64,000 nt of DNA. Origin: Candidatus Peregrinibacteria bacterium. GTDB lineage: Bacteria > Patescibacteriota > Gracilibacteria > CAIRYL01 > GCA-016699755. Under the pieces are notes generated by a model. The model did no database searches, was not told where the DNA came from, and was given only the letters and a program-made list of their open reading frames with translations. The DNA lies in NCBI GenBank assembly GCA_016699755.1, contig CP065009.1, positions 1,178,001-1,242,000 of the forward strand. The letters are read 5' to 3'. Of this stretch, positions 1 to 9,290 are shown in pieces. The number at the start of each line of letters is the position of its first letter. The stretch's first letter is position 1. A program made the translations under genes and the position numbers.

Positions 1-1139
1 TCAAAAAGGAGGTCTGTGTTTGGTCCATGCCAGTCAAAATCTGGCGTCATATTGTAGGTGGGAATCGGGAAAGTAAATACTCGTCCCTTGGCGTCCCCTG
101 CGGTCATAACTTCAATATACGTTCGATTAATAATCCCCATTTCTTTTTCGAGCTCTCCAAACGGATAAGCGAAAAATTCCCCACCAAGTTTTAGTCGTTT
201 TTCACGGAGATCTTCGGGACACACCCAATCGAGGGTAATATTCGTAAAAGGCGTTTGTGTTCCCCAGCGACTTGGAACATTGAGGTTGAACACAAATGAC
301 TGAATATTCTGATGAACGTATTGATAGGTTTTGTGATCGATATATTTTTCTTTTTCTTCTTCAGTTGCAAATGAAGCACCGCTTTCTTGTAAATCTCGCT
401 CCACTTCGAGTGCATACTTTTTGACAAATGGCGCAAGGTACGTGTCGAAACTCGAAAAGGCTTGTGCGCCTGCCCACTCATTTTGAAGGGTTCCGAGAAA
501 ATTCACCATTTGTGAAACGGCACTGCTCAGATTTCGTGGTGGAAGCGATTCGGTTTTTCCGGGAACACCGTTGAATCCTTCTTCTAAAAGTGCCCGAAGT
601 GACCACCCAGCGCAGTATCCAGAAAACATATCTAAATCGTGAATATGATAATCACCATTTCGGTGTGCATCTCCTACATTTCGCGGGTAAATATGGCTCA
701 GCCAATAATTTGCCGTTATTTTTCCGGCAGTATTTAAAATCATTCCGCCCAAGCTGTACCCCTGATTTGAATTGGCATTTACACGCCAGTCGAGCTGATT
801 GAGATATTCGCCAATAGTTTTTTCTACTTCTACCACTACAGCCCGATCTTCTCGCATTTCGCTTCGGCGTTCACGGTAGAGAATATATGCCTTTGCGGTT
901 TGTGCATGCCCCTCTTCAATGAGAACTTTTTCCACAGCATCTTGTGCTTGCTCCACTGTAGGAATGGTGTCTCTAAAAAGCGTTTCCAAAAGCACAACTA
1001 CCTTTTTTGTAAGATCCTGAGAAGTTGGCTCATCATGCCCTCCAACACTTTTTGCGGCGGAATAAATGGCACCTCGAATTTTTTCTGGGTGAAAATCAAC
1101 AATAGCACCATTGCGTTTTTGAATTTTAGAGATGGACAT
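1..1139 (-). CDS. nrdD: Anaerobic ribonucleoside-triphosphate reductase, class III (partial, 3' end outside window)
   Basis: This glycyl-radical enzyme reduces ribonucleoside triphosphates to deoxyribonucleotides without oxygen. About 379 N-terminal residues are visible and the frame stays open to the left edge, so the glycyl-radical C-terminus is not seen. Residues 1-95 form an ATP-cone (start MSISKIQKRNGAIVDFHPEK), the allosteric nucleotide-binding domain. The core follows, with the class III signature YHIHDLDMFSGYCAGWSLR at about residues 164-182. The ATG at 1139 is chosen because the ATP-cone begins right there. Two NrdR-type operators lie just upstream. No activase gene (nrdG) is visible, but it could lie beyond the edge. 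Confidence 0.93.
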   Translation of the reverse strand, partial: MSISKIQKRNGAIVDFHPEKIRGAIYSAAKSVGGHDEPTSQDLTKKVVVLLETLFRDTIPTVEQAQDAVEKVLIEEGHAQTAKAYILYRERRSEMREDRAVVVEVEKTIGEYLNQLDWRVNANSNQGYSLGGMILNTAGKITANYWLSHIYPRNVGDAHRNGDYHIHDLDMFSGYCAGWSLRALLEEGFNGVPGKTESLPPRNLSSAVSQMVNFLGTLQNEWAGAQAFSSFDTYLAPFVKKYALEVERDLQESGASFATEEEKEKYIDHKTYQYVHQNIQSFVFNLNVPSRWGTQTPFTNITLDWVCPEDLREKRLKLGGEFFAYPFGELEKEMGIINRTYIEVMTAGDAKGRVFTFPIPTYNMTPDFDWHGPNTDLLF

Positions 1140-1163
1140 GAGAGAAGAAGAGAAAATAAGAAA

Positions 1164-1211
1164 ACACCACATGTTGTGGTTTTTATTTCACTAATGGTCA
1201 ATATATTGTGT
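1164..1211 (-). promoter_or_regulatory. Tandem NrdR-box pair upstream of nrdD
   Basis: Two 16-bp imperfect palindromes lie 25 bp upstream of the nrdD start: ACACCACATGTTGTGG at 1164-1179 and GGTCAATATATTGTGT at 1196-1211. Against the known NrdR consensus (ACAC, AT-rich core, GTGT) I count about 12 and 13 matches of 16. The edge-to-edge gap is 16 bp, giving a 32-bp repeat period (about three helical turns), the spacing typical of NrdR operators. NrdR is the ATP-cone repressor of ribonucleotide reductase genes; its gene is not in this window. Confidence 0.7.
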
Positions 1212-1345
1212 CTAAAGGGGGAAAGCAAGGAGACGCTATTTTTTGAATATGGCTTTCTTCCTGCCGATTCTTTCGGAACAAAAAAAATGAGCTTGAGGAA
1301 ACAGCAAGAATGTTTTTCAGTAACATTACTTCTTGAGAATTGTAA

Positions 1346-2296
1346 TCAAAAAGAGAAGCTTTTGAAGACATTCACCAAATCCTCTGGAAGTGGAGCAACA
1401 ATGAAGATTGTTTCTGATAATTCTGGATGCGGAAATGAGAGGTGTTCCGCATGAAGAAATTGTCGTCGAAGACCAATTTCTTTTTGAAGAAGTCGATTGA
1501 GAGGAAAATCGCCATATTTTTTGTCTCCCAAAACAGGGTTTTTCATGCCCGAAAGATGAATCCGAATTTGATGCATTCGTCCGGTATCAATTTGCAAGCG
1601 AAGTTCTGATACATCGATATTAGTCTCGTCTGAGAGCAAAAGAGATCCTGTCTGCTCTACACGGTAATGGGTAATGGCATTTTTTCCCTCAGAATCCTGT
1701 CGTGATCCATCTCTCTCGCGAAGAATAGAGGCATCAATGGTGCCTGTTTTTTTTGGCAATATTCCTGCCACAACTGCCCGATACTCCTTTTTCCACTCAC
1801 CATTCCGAAGCGATTCGTGCAGAGTACGAAGGGCTTTTCCTCGTTTTGCAAAGACAAGCGCTCCAGAGGTGTCTTTGTCGAGTCGATGTACTGGGCGAAT
1901 GACCTGCTCTGCATATTCCGCCGAAAGACGCTCCACAACACTTGATCCTTTTGGAATATCACTTCCTGGCTGAACGGCAACGCCTGCTGGTTTATTAATA
2001 ACGAGTACGAAATCATCCTCAAGAAGAACTGAAAATTTCGGTCCCGAAAATACCTTTACGGTTTCTAGCGAGTTTTGTTTTGGCGTCTGAATTTCTTCAC
2101 CAAAAAAGCACTCAATGGCATCTCCTGTTGCGAGTACCTCTTCTCCATTGGCGCGCTTTCCGTTCCATTTTACGTTCTTTTTTCGCAGGTGACGATGAAG
2201 TGCAGAAAGCGGAACAGCAGGAAATGCTTTTCGAATCCATTTTTTGAGCTTCATGCCGTCATCTGCATCTTCTATATGGATGATATTTTTTTGCAT
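1346..2296 (-). CDS. RluA/RluD-family 23S rRNA pseudouridine synthase
   Basis: Isomerises uridine to pseudouridine in structured RNA, most likely 23S rRNA. The 316-residue protein has an N-terminal S4-like RNA-binding region (about residues 13-70) and a catalytic domain with the family motif HRLDKDTSG at residues 137-145, where Asp140 is the predicted nucleophile. A second family motif, INKPAGVAVQPG, is at 100-111. The later stretch DTGRMHQIRIHLSGMKNPVLGD is also characteristic of the family. Which RluA subfamily (RluC, RluD or other) cannot be fixed from sequence alone. It reads away from lepB, with 164 bp between them. Confidence 0.92.
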   Translation of the reverse strand: MQKNIIHIEDADDGMKLKKWIRKAFPAVPLSALHRHLRKKNVKWNGKRANGEEVLATGDAIECFFGEEIQTPKQNSLETVKVFSGPKFSVLLEDDFVLVINKPAGVAVQPGSDIPKGSSVVERLSAEYAEQVIRPVHRLDKDTSGALVFAKRGKALRTLHESLRNGEWKKEYRAVVAGILPKKTGTIDASILRERDGSRQDSEGKNAITHYRVEQTGSLLLSDETNIDVSELRLQIDTGRMHQIRIHLSGMKNPVLGDKKYGDFPLNRLLQKEIGLRRQFLHAEHLSFPHPELSETIFIVAPLPEDLVNVFKSFSF

Positions 2297-2460
2297 GGCA
2301 AAATCGTAAAGGAATTTTACGAGATTTCGAAGAAAATTCTGATATCAAAGAATGCCTTATACACATTGAAAGCAGTGCAAGACCCCCTTGCCATTGGAGA
2401 GGATTTTTTGATTGATCCAGAAACAGAAAAGAAGGAGAATGGTTTCGTTATTTTGAAATT

Positions 2461-3276
2461 ATGGACGAACAGCATCAGGAGCATTCACCAGAAGCCGAAA
2501 AACACCGAAATCGTATTCGAAAGAATTTTTTCGGAAGCATTGAAGAGGATAAAAAGGGGGCGATAGAAAAGAAGCATGGTGTTATTGCCTCTCTCCTTAT
2601 TGGATTTCTGAATATTTTTGTCATCATTAGCGCAGTACTTTTGGTGCGTGTCTATTTGGTAACACCATTTTCTGTGGTAGGCTCCTCAATGGAACCAAAT
2701 TTTGTGAGCGGAAATCTTATCTTAGTTGATAAAATTTCTTATCGCTTTCATGAGCCTCAGCGTGGCGATGTTATTGTATTTCTTCCGCCCATTCCAAAAG
2801 AAGTAGCGAAGCAAGGGATTGTGTGTCTTGTGCGTCGTGCTGGGTTCTTCTTATTGGGGAACAAAACGGAAAATCCCTGTGTTGTCCAAGAGCATTTTGT
2901 TAAGAGAGTTATTGGTCTTCCGGGAGATATGGTAGAAATTCAAAATGGACAGGTCTTTGTTACTCCTCGGGGAGGAGATCGTCAGCAAGTTTCTGATGCG
3001 TTCTTGTCTCCCAAGAATCAAAATCGAACCTGCTTTTCTACCTCATGCCAAAGCCAAAAAGACATCAACGGTGTCTTTGTAGAGGTGGAAGAAGGAACCG
3101 TATATGTACTAGGAGACAATCGAACCGGAAGTTCCGATTCTCGTGCGTGGAATAAAGACGGGAAGCCAACTCCGCTCGTTTCTCTGGACAAGATTGCTGG
3201 AAAAGTACGATTTATATTTTGGCCATTCCAAAGCATGTCGGTGCTCAAAAATCCCGATATGTTTGTAGCGCCGTAA
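2461..3276 (+). CDS. lepB: Signal peptidase I
   Basis: Membrane-bound serine protease that removes signal peptides from exported proteins. The protein has 271 residues. A cytoplasmic N-terminus of about 40 charged residues is followed by one membrane segment (about 41-68). The catalytic Ser76 lies in GSSMEP, the catalytic Lys148 in KRVIGLPGD, and the conserved GDNRTGSSDSR is at 219-229. An insertion with several cysteines (about 120-140 and 190-197) separates the S26 boxes. An in-frame stop a short way upstream limits earlier starts. It is convergent with queH. Several proteins here carry export signals that it would process. Confidence 0.95.
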   Translation: MDEQHQEHSPEAEKHRNRIRKNFFGSIEEDKKGAIEKKHGVIASLLIGFLNIFVIISAVLLVRVYLVTPFSVVGSSMEPNFVSGNLILVDKISYRFHEPQRGDVIVFLPPIPKEVAKQGIVCLVRRAGFFLLGNKTENPCVVQEHFVKRVIGLPGDMVEIQNGQVFVTPRGGDRQQVSDAFLSPKNQNRTCFSTSCQSQKDINGVFVEVEEGTVYVLGDNRTGSSDSRAWNKDGKPTPLVSLDKIAGKVRFIFWPFQSMSVLKNPDMFVAP

Positions 3277-3294
3277 GGAATCGCAGCAAATGTT

Positions 3295-3909
3295 TTATAC
3301 TGGAGGAAATCCTTTTTCCTTTCGCCACCTATTTGTATCTCTGAGAGAATATATGCATCCGCAATATTGTTGACGATAGAACTGTTTTTCTTGTGAAATT
3401 TTTTGACCTCTTTCAGAAAGACCGCCCTTTCGCCAATCACGATTCCAAAACAGAATGTCATATTCTTCTGAGGCTTTTTCTCCACTCCGCCGAATCTGCT
3501 CTTTGTCTTTCCAGCGAGATGCCGAGAGTGAGGTGGAAAAAGCGAAAAATCCATTTTTTTTTGCATACTCTGCTGTTTTTTTAAGACGCAATAAGAAACA
3601 GCATTCACATCGTTTTCCGCGTTCTGGCTCTTCTTCCATGCCTTTTGTTTTCTGGAACCACTCCTCTGCACTATAATCAGCATCAAAAAATGGAATATTC
3701 CATTCAGTTGCGAGGCGAACGAGTTCTTGCTTCCGACGCTCATACTCTTTTTTGGGATGAATATTTGGATTGAAGAAAAAAATAGTTACGGCTTTTCCTT
3801 CAGAGCGAACACACTCAAGAATGCTGGCAGAGCAAGGAGCACAACAGCAGTGGAGAAGAACTTTTTCTCCGATTTTTGAAAAGGAGAGATTTTCCGAATT
3901 CATATCCAC
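3295..3909 (-). CDS. queH: Epoxyqueuosine reductase QueH
   Basis: Catalyses the last step of queuosine formation, reducing epoxyqueuosine to queuosine in the tRNA wobble base. The 204-residue protein shows the QueH (formerly DUF208) signatures: CCCAPC at residues 21-26, FNPNIHPKKEYERR, GKRCECCFLLRL (Cys101, 103 and 104) and FYRQQYCGCIYSL near the end. These cysteines are the expected iron-sulfur and disulfide ligands. It is the last gene of a leftward pheT-lysC-queH run, 15 bp after lysC. It is the cobalamin-independent, non-homologous alternative to QueG. queD lies at 56.6 kb in the same window. Confidence 0.93.
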   Translation of the reverse strand: MDMNSENLSFSKIGEKVLLHCCCAPCSASILECVRSEGKAVTIFFFNPNIHPKKEYERRKQELVRLATEWNIPFFDADYSAEEWFQKTKGMEEEPERGKRCECCFLLRLKKTAEYAKKNGFFAFSTSLSASRWKDKEQIRRSGEKASEEYDILFWNRDWRKGGLSERGQKISQEKQFYRQQYCGCIYSLRDTNRWRKEKGFPPV

Positions 3910-3924
3910 AAAAAAAGAGTATGC

Positions 3925-5313
3925 TCATCTTTCCTGATGATCTCCCTCAAAAATAGCCTTATGAAGAGCAAGAAGGGCGACATCAGCATCGGATTCGTTC
4001 ATAATAACGCTAATGTTGATCTCTTGTGCGCTTTGAGAAATGGCACGAACAGAAATATCGGCATCGGCAATGGCATCGAGCATGCGAGCGGCGGCGCCTT
4101 TCTGGTGAGTAAGTTCGGAGCCGACCGCACAAATAATTGCCTGTTTTTCGAGAATGTCAATTCGGGAAAACGTCTTGAGTTCTTCTAGTGCCTTTTCTGA
4201 AATACTTTCGAGCGGAAGATCAACCGTCATAGTGACCGAGATTTCGCCAGTTGCCACTACATCAACCGAAACGCCGTGTTTTTTGAAAATGGCAAATACA
4301 TCTGCCAGATACCCCACTGCCATGAGCATGCGCGAAGAGGTAAGGGTAATAACGGTAACACCTTTTTTAGAGGCAACAGACTTACAGAGAAACTGCCCCC
4401 TAGTACCATCCCGAGTAATAAGTGTTCCGGGTGCTTCTGGATTCATGGTGTTTTTAATGCGAACCGGAATACTACGCTTTACCGCTGGCCACACTGTTTG
4501 CGGATGAAGAACCTTAGCTCCAAACTGTGCGAGCTCTCCCGCCTCATCATACGACACCTCAGGAAGGACGCATGTGTATTTCACGAGTCGTGGATCGGCA
4601 GAGAGAAGTCCATCGACATCAGTCCAAATTTGAATTTCTTGTACGTTAAATGCGGCGCCCGAAAGTGCGGCAGTAAAATCGGAGTATCCTCTTCCCACGC
4701 CTTCCACAATTCCCCCCGGAATTCTGCCAAAAAACCCAGTAAGTACGGGAATGCATTTTTTGTCTACGATGGGGCGCACCCTTCGCTTTATGTCTTCCTC
4801 TACGTGATCGAAAAAGTCGGAGTCGATTTGGGAAAAAGGTTTGGAAACAAGATGAGACAAATCGACATATTCTGCCTGAGTTCCAGAATCGTTTAAATGT
4901 GCCGCAAGAAGCGCGGCAGAAAGTTTTTCTCCAAGAGAGACCACTTCATCATGTGAAAGTGGAGAAAGTTCGCGAATAATAGCAATGGCGCTCAAAAATT
5001 CTCGAAGATGATCAAATTCCAATCGGAGAAAAGTGTCAATCTGCCGTCTTTGATAAGCATCTTGAACAAGTAACTCTGCGGTTTCCATGTGTTGAAATTT
5101 CAACTTCTTTAAGATTTTTTCCCGTTTTTCAGATGGTTCTCCTTGTACTGCGGAATATGCCGCATCGAGAAGTAAATTCGTTACTCCACTCATAGCGGAA
5201 ACGACAACAATTGGCATTTCTTCGCGAGAAATGGAGCTACGGACAATGTGGGCAACGGAAGCAATACGTTCGGCGGATCCCATGGATGTCCCTCCGAATT
5301 TCATGGTAATCAT
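3925..5313 (-). CDS. lysC: Aspartate kinase
   Basis: Phosphorylates L-aspartate, the first step toward lysine/diaminopimelate, threonine and methionine. The 462-residue protein begins with the kinase signature KFGGTSMGS (residues 5-13). It contains the conserved GRGYSDFTAAL and WTDVDGLLSADPR segments and ends with two ACT-like regulatory regions (about residues 310-460). It is monofunctional, with no homoserine dehydrogenase domain. It starts only 5 bp after the pheT stop, so the two are almost certainly co-transcribed. None of the later pathway enzymes are in the window; diaminopimelate for peptidoglycan is a plausible main product. Confidence 0.95.
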   Translation of the reverse strand: MITMKFGGTSMGSAERIASVAHIVRSSISREEMPIVVVSAMSGVTNLLLDAAYSAVQGEPSEKREKILKKLKFQHMETAELLVQDAYQRRQIDTFLRLEFDHLREFLSAIAIIRELSPLSHDEVVSLGEKLSAALLAAHLNDSGTQAEYVDLSHLVSKPFSQIDSDFFDHVEEDIKRRVRPIVDKKCIPVLTGFFGRIPGGIVEGVGRGYSDFTAALSGAAFNVQEIQIWTDVDGLLSADPRLVKYTCVLPEVSYDEAGELAQFGAKVLHPQTVWPAVKRSIPVRIKNTMNPEAPGTLITRDGTRGQFLCKSVASKKGVTVITLTSSRMLMAVGYLADVFAIFKKHGVSVDVVATGEISVTMTVDLPLESISEKALEELKTFSRIDILEKQAIICAVGSELTHQKGAAARMLDAIADADISVRAISQSAQEINISVIMNESDADVALLALHKAIFEGDHQER

Positions 5314-5318
5314 GGCGA

Positions 5319-7685
5319 TTAAAACCGAAAAGGATAACCGTTTTTTTCGAGTGTCTTGAGTACTTTTTCTCGCAATGCTTCCCCTTCGGCACTTGTAAGT
5401 GTTCTGTCTGGCGCTCGAAAGATAACGCGAAGCGTGACAGATTTTTTTCCATCAGGAATCCCTTCTCCCATGAATGTCTCCAGAACAGCGCTCGACTCCA
5501 AGAGTGGATCGATATTCCGAATGCATCGCAAAACATCTTCTGAAAATGTATATGACTTTGCAACAATAGAGAGGTCAAAGTCAAGTGATGGAAATTTAGG
5601 AAGAGGATGATATGAAGCGTGCTTTTGAGGGAAGGAAAGAAGTGTTGGTGCGTTGAGAAAAAAACCAGAAGAATGTTCCGGAAGATCGAATGCTTTTTTT
5701 ATCTCTTCCGAAAAGGAAAATGCATAGCCGGCAGTTCCTGCTCCTACTGCAACGGAAGCAACATGCTTCGCAAAAGGAAGCCCTTCTTTTGGTTGAAACC
5801 GAAATGGAATATGAAGCGCACGAGAAAGTGTTTCGAGCACTCCCCTTACCGCTAGAAAATCTTCTCCCAGAAGCACTCCCGCAATTTGGAGACACTCTTT
5901 TTTTTGAGAATCTGATTCCTTTTCAAAAATATGTCCCATTTCGAAAAGACGAAAGGAGGTATGATGTCGACGGTTTTCCATTGCCTTTTCGAGAAGACGA
6001 GGCAAGAGCGATGGGCGCATACGGCTCATGTCTTCTGAAATTGGATTTGCCACTATAACATCCATTTCCTGCGGAGTGATTTTGCTCTTCGTAAGGAGAT
6101 CTGGACCAAGAAATGCATAGGTGACGCACTCGAAAAATCCCATATTCACAAGCGCATCCGAAACTTCTCGTCGAAGAATGCGTTCCTTTGGAAGTTTTGC
6201 AAGGCGGGTGCGAACGGCAGGAGCAGATTCGTGAATGTTTCTGAGCCCTGAAACACGAACAACTTCTTCAGCAATGTCTTCTGGAATGGTGATGTCTCCC
6301 AAACGATGTCCCGGAACTTCTGCGAGAAATACATCTTTTTCTCCCATGGAAAGAGAAAATCCAAGGTTTTCCAGAATACTTCGGATTTCTTTTTCGGAGA
6401 TATCTCGTCCAAGCATACGTCTTACAAGGCTCATGGGAAAGCGAATGATTCTCTGTTCTTCGGGAACACTTTCTTTGTGCTCAATATCAGAGGAAAGCGT
6501 TGCTTTTGGAAAAATATCAAGGAGAAGCTGAATGGTTCTCATCATTCCGAGAAGAACAGAACTACTCGGAACCCGTTTTTCGTAAATAGTGGCGGCATCT
6601 GTTCGATGCGCAAGTGCTAATGACGCTTTGCGAATCGCAATTGGGTCATACACCGGAACATGCACAAGAACACGATTTGTGGTCTCTGAAACCTCAGAAT
6701 TGGCACCCCCCATTATTCCGGCAAGATCAAAAATTTTTTCGGCATCCTCCTGAAGAATAACCCCCTCAGGAAGCACTCGCTCCTTTCCGTCAAGCGTTGT
6801 AACGCGCTCATCTTTTTGAGAGAGGCGCATGGTGATATCGGAACCAGCAATGTGATCAAGGTCGAAAATATGGAGTGGCATGCCAAGCTCAAGCATGACA
6901 TAGTTTGAAACATCAACAATAGCACTGATGGCGCGAATACCACATGCTCGTAATCGTTTTTGCATCCAGTCGGGACTTGGCTGATCAGAGAGATTTTCCA
7001 GAACAATATTAGCACGCGCCGGACAAATTTCTGGAGGAGTGACACGGAAGTGTACCGGAAGTGGTTTTTTGGGGAGAGTCTGACGAAGAGCGGAAAAATC
7101 GAACTCCTTTTGTTTCCAAGTTGCGAGTCCTGTTGCAACACATTCTCGAGCAAAACCAAAATGCGAAAAAAGATCAGGACGATTGGTGATAGCAGTATTA
7201 TCAATTTTAAAAACGACGTCCGAAAGCCCAAGCACTTCGGCAACGGGAACTCCTATAGGTGTTTTTTCATCAAAAAGAAGAATACCTTGTGCGTCTTCTG
7301 TGAGCCCAAGTTCTTTTCCTGAACAGAGCATGCCCTCACTGGTGATGCCTCGCATTTTTCGCTTTTCAATGGAAAAATTTCCCGAAAGTACTGCCCCTGG
7401 GAGCGCAGTGGGAACAACTTGTCCCACTTCAATATTTTTTGCTCCACAGATAATTTGACGAGGGGTTCCGTCACCAACATCCACCTGCGTAACGCGAACA
7501 CGATCGGCATCGGGGTGTGATGAAATTTCGAGAATTTTTCCAGAAACAACATGTGCAAAATCCTTTCCAGCATCAACAACTTCGTCAATCTCCGCCACTC
7601 GTTCTGTAAGAACTTCGGCGATAATGAAGGGGTCTTTTTCGGTAAACGAAATAAAATCTGAAAGCCACTCAAGAGAAATCTTCAC
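5319..7685 (-). CDS. pheT: Phenylalanyl-tRNA synthetase beta subunit
   Basis: Large subunit of the alpha2-beta2 enzyme that charges tRNA-Phe. At 788 residues it has the usual full length. The N-terminal EMAP/OB tRNA-binding domain (about 40-150) contains VVSGKILEISSHPDADRVRV. B3/B4 editing and B5 domains follow, and a C-terminal FDX-ACB anticodon-binding domain (about 695-788) contains PSLDFDLSIV. The partner pheS, normally directly upstream, is absent: upstream lies divergent enolase. Downstream it is tightly linked to lysC. The alpha subunit must therefore be encoded elsewhere. Confidence 0.97.
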   Translation of the reverse strand: MKISLEWLSDFISFTEKDPFIIAEVLTERVAEIDEVVDAGKDFAHVVSGKILEISSHPDADRVRVTQVDVGDGTPRQIICGAKNIEVGQVVPTALPGAVLSGNFSIEKRKMRGITSEGMLCSGKELGLTEDAQGILLFDEKTPIGVPVAEVLGLSDVVFKIDNTAITNRPDLFSHFGFARECVATGLATWKQKEFDFSALRQTLPKKPLPVHFRVTPPEICPARANIVLENLSDQPSPDWMQKRLRACGIRAISAIVDVSNYVMLELGMPLHIFDLDHIAGSDITMRLSQKDERVTTLDGKERVLPEGVILQEDAEKIFDLAGIMGGANSEVSETTNRVLVHVPVYDPIAIRKASLALAHRTDAATIYEKRVPSSSVLLGMMRTIQLLLDIFPKATLSSDIEHKESVPEEQRIIRFPMSLVRRMLGRDISEKEIRSILENLGFSLSMGEKDVFLAEVPGHRLGDITIPEDIAEEVVRVSGLRNIHESAPAVRTRLAKLPKERILRREVSDALVNMGFFECVTYAFLGPDLLTKSKITPQEMDVIVANPISEDMSRMRPSLLPRLLEKAMENRRHHTSFRLFEMGHIFEKESDSQKKECLQIAGVLLGEDFLAVRGVLETLSRALHIPFRFQPKEGLPFAKHVASVAVGAGTAGYAFSFSEEIKKAFDLPEHSSGFFLNAPTLLSFPQKHASYHPLPKFPSLDFDLSIVAKSYTFSEDVLRCIRNIDPLLESSAVLETFMGEGIPDGKKSVTLRVIFRAPDRTLTSAEGEALREKVLKTLEKNGYPFRF

Positions 7686-7865
7686 CGGAAAGAAAAAAAT
7701 CGAAGGGAATACTGCCAGAGAAAACCATCTTTTTCTAGTAGAGATTTTTCATTTTTTCCTGCTAAATTCTTATACTCAACATCATAGTTTGTCGTGGCAG
7801 ATGCTTTTGACATCAATTCTCATGAAAAAGAGAAAAAGCGTATGGAAAACCAGAGAAAAAACAGG

Positions 7866-7871
7866 TATAAT
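7866..7871 (+). promoter_or_regulatory. -10 element of the enolase promoter
   Basis: A perfect TATAAT lies 23 bp before the eno start codon, predicting a short leader of about 17 nt. The -35 region (around 7843-7848) is a poor match. A TTGACA at 7807-7812 is too far away to pair with it. Confidence 0.55.
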
Positions 7872-7894
7872 ATAAATACTTCTCCCCATACAAA

Positions 7895-9163
7895 ATGCCA
7901 AAGATCTCCCATGTTCACGCACGAGAAATTCTTGATTCTCGCGGAAACCCCACTATTGAAGCAGATGTAACGCTAAGCGACGGTTCATTCGGACGCGCCA
8001 TTGTTCCTTCTGGAGCCAGCACTGGCGTGCACGAAGCACTTGAGCTTCGAGATGGCGACAAAAGTCGATTTCAGGGAAAAGGCGTTCTGACCGCAGTAAA
8101 AAATGTGAACACGGAAATTTCAGAAAATATAAAAGGGCGTAGTGCAGAAGATCAGGAAGGGCTTGACGTGGCGCTTATTGCACTCGACGGAACAGAAAAC
8201 AAATCCCGACTTGGTGCAAATGCCATTTTGAGTGTTTCCCTTGCTACAGCGAAGGCAGTAGCAGAAAGTAAAAAGATTCCGCTGTATCGTTATTTTGCCG
8301 AACTTTCGGGGAATACGAAGGCAAACCTTCTTCCTTTGCCACTCATGAACGTGATTAACGGAGGTTCTCATGCCGATAGTGGCTTAGAGATCCAAGAATT
8401 TATGATCTGCCCAACTAGTGCTCCTTCTTTTGCAGAAGGACTACGAATGGGTTCGGAGATTTTTCATGCTCTCAAGAAAATTCTCGCTTCACGCGGAGAC
8501 ATTACCGCTGTTGGAGATGAGGGAGGATTTGCTCCGCACCTCGGCAAGAATGAAGATGCCATTGTTGTACTCCTCGAAGCCATAGAATCCGCGGGACATA
8601 CCGGAAAAGTGGACATTGCCATGGACGTGGCAGCATCGGAGTTTTTTCGAGACGGCATCTACCATTTTGAAGGAGAGAAAAGAGTAAGCGAAATGGTGTC
8701 GTACTACGAGAAACTTGTTGAAACCTATCCGAATATTATTTCCATTGAAGATGGTTTTGCAGAAGATGATTGGAATGGATTTCAAAAACTTCAAGAGGCT
8801 CTTGGAGATCGTATTCAACTCGTGGGAGATGATGTTTTTGTGACCAACCCAAAGCGTATTCAAGAAGGTATTGAGAAAAAAGCGTCCAATTCTGCGCTCA
8901 TCAAACTTAATCAGATCGGCTCTGTAACCGAAACTATTCGGGCAGTACAAATGACAAAAGATGCCGGATGGACCGCCGTTATTTCCCATCGAAGTGGAGA
9001 GAGCGAAGACACGACTATTGCCGATCTTGCAGTGGGACTTTCTACCGGACAAATCAAAACCGGCTCCCTTTGTCGTTCAGAACGTATTGCAAAATACAAC
9101 CGACTTCTTCGCATTGAAGAAGAGCTTGGATCATCTGCACGATACCAAGGAAAAATTCGCTAA
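7895..9163 (+). CDS. eno: Enolase
   Basis: Converts 2-phosphoglycerate to phosphoenolpyruvate in glycolysis. The 422-residue protein is full length. It shows ILDSRGNPT near the N-terminus, GDEGGFAP, the SHRSGESEDTTIADLAVG active-site loop and GQIKTGSLCRSERIAKYN. It stands alone, divergent from pheT, with its own promoter and a likely terminator, consistent with constitutive strong expression. rpiB, rpe and transketolase elsewhere in the window belong to the connected carbon network. Confidence 0.98.
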   Translation: MPKISHVHAREILDSRGNPTIEADVTLSDGSFGRAIVPSGASTGVHEALELRDGDKSRFQGKGVLTAVKNVNTEISENIKGRSAEDQEGLDVALIALDGTENKSRLGANAILSVSLATAKAVAESKKIPLYRYFAELSGNTKANLLPLPLMNVINGGSHADSGLEIQEFMICPTSAPSFAEGLRMGSEIFHALKKILASRGDITAVGDEGGFAPHLGKNEDAIVVLLEAIESAGHTGKVDIAMDVAASEFFRDGIYHFEGEKRVSEMVSYYEKLVETYPNIISIEDGFAEDDWNGFQKLQEALGDRIQLVGDDVFVTNPKRIQEGIEKKASNSALIKLNQIGSVTETIRAVQMTKDAGWTAVISHRSGESEDTTIADLAVGLSTGQIKTGSLCRSERIAKYNRLLRIEEELGSSARYQGKIR

Positions 9164-9186
9164 CCAGTGTCTCTCATTGGTTTTTT
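9162..9186 (+). terminator. Likely intrinsic terminator after eno
   Basis: Stem AACCA (9162-9166) pairs with TTGGTT (9177-9182), followed by a T run to 9186, overlapping the eno stop codon. The stem is short (5-6 bp), so strength is uncertain. Confidence 0.5.
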
Positions 9187-9290
9187 AGAAATAACCGGTT
9201 TTCTGTTCCAAAAAACAGGGAGAATATCGAAAAATCTCTGAAACAAAAATTGATTTTTTTCGTTAGAGAAGATGGAGTCATTATTTTTAT

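Noticed and set aside
2075..2566. Plus-strand frame overlapping the pseudouridine synthase and lepB
   Set aside because: It is antisense to a conserved gene for most of its length and its tail is out of frame with lepB; no family resemblance.
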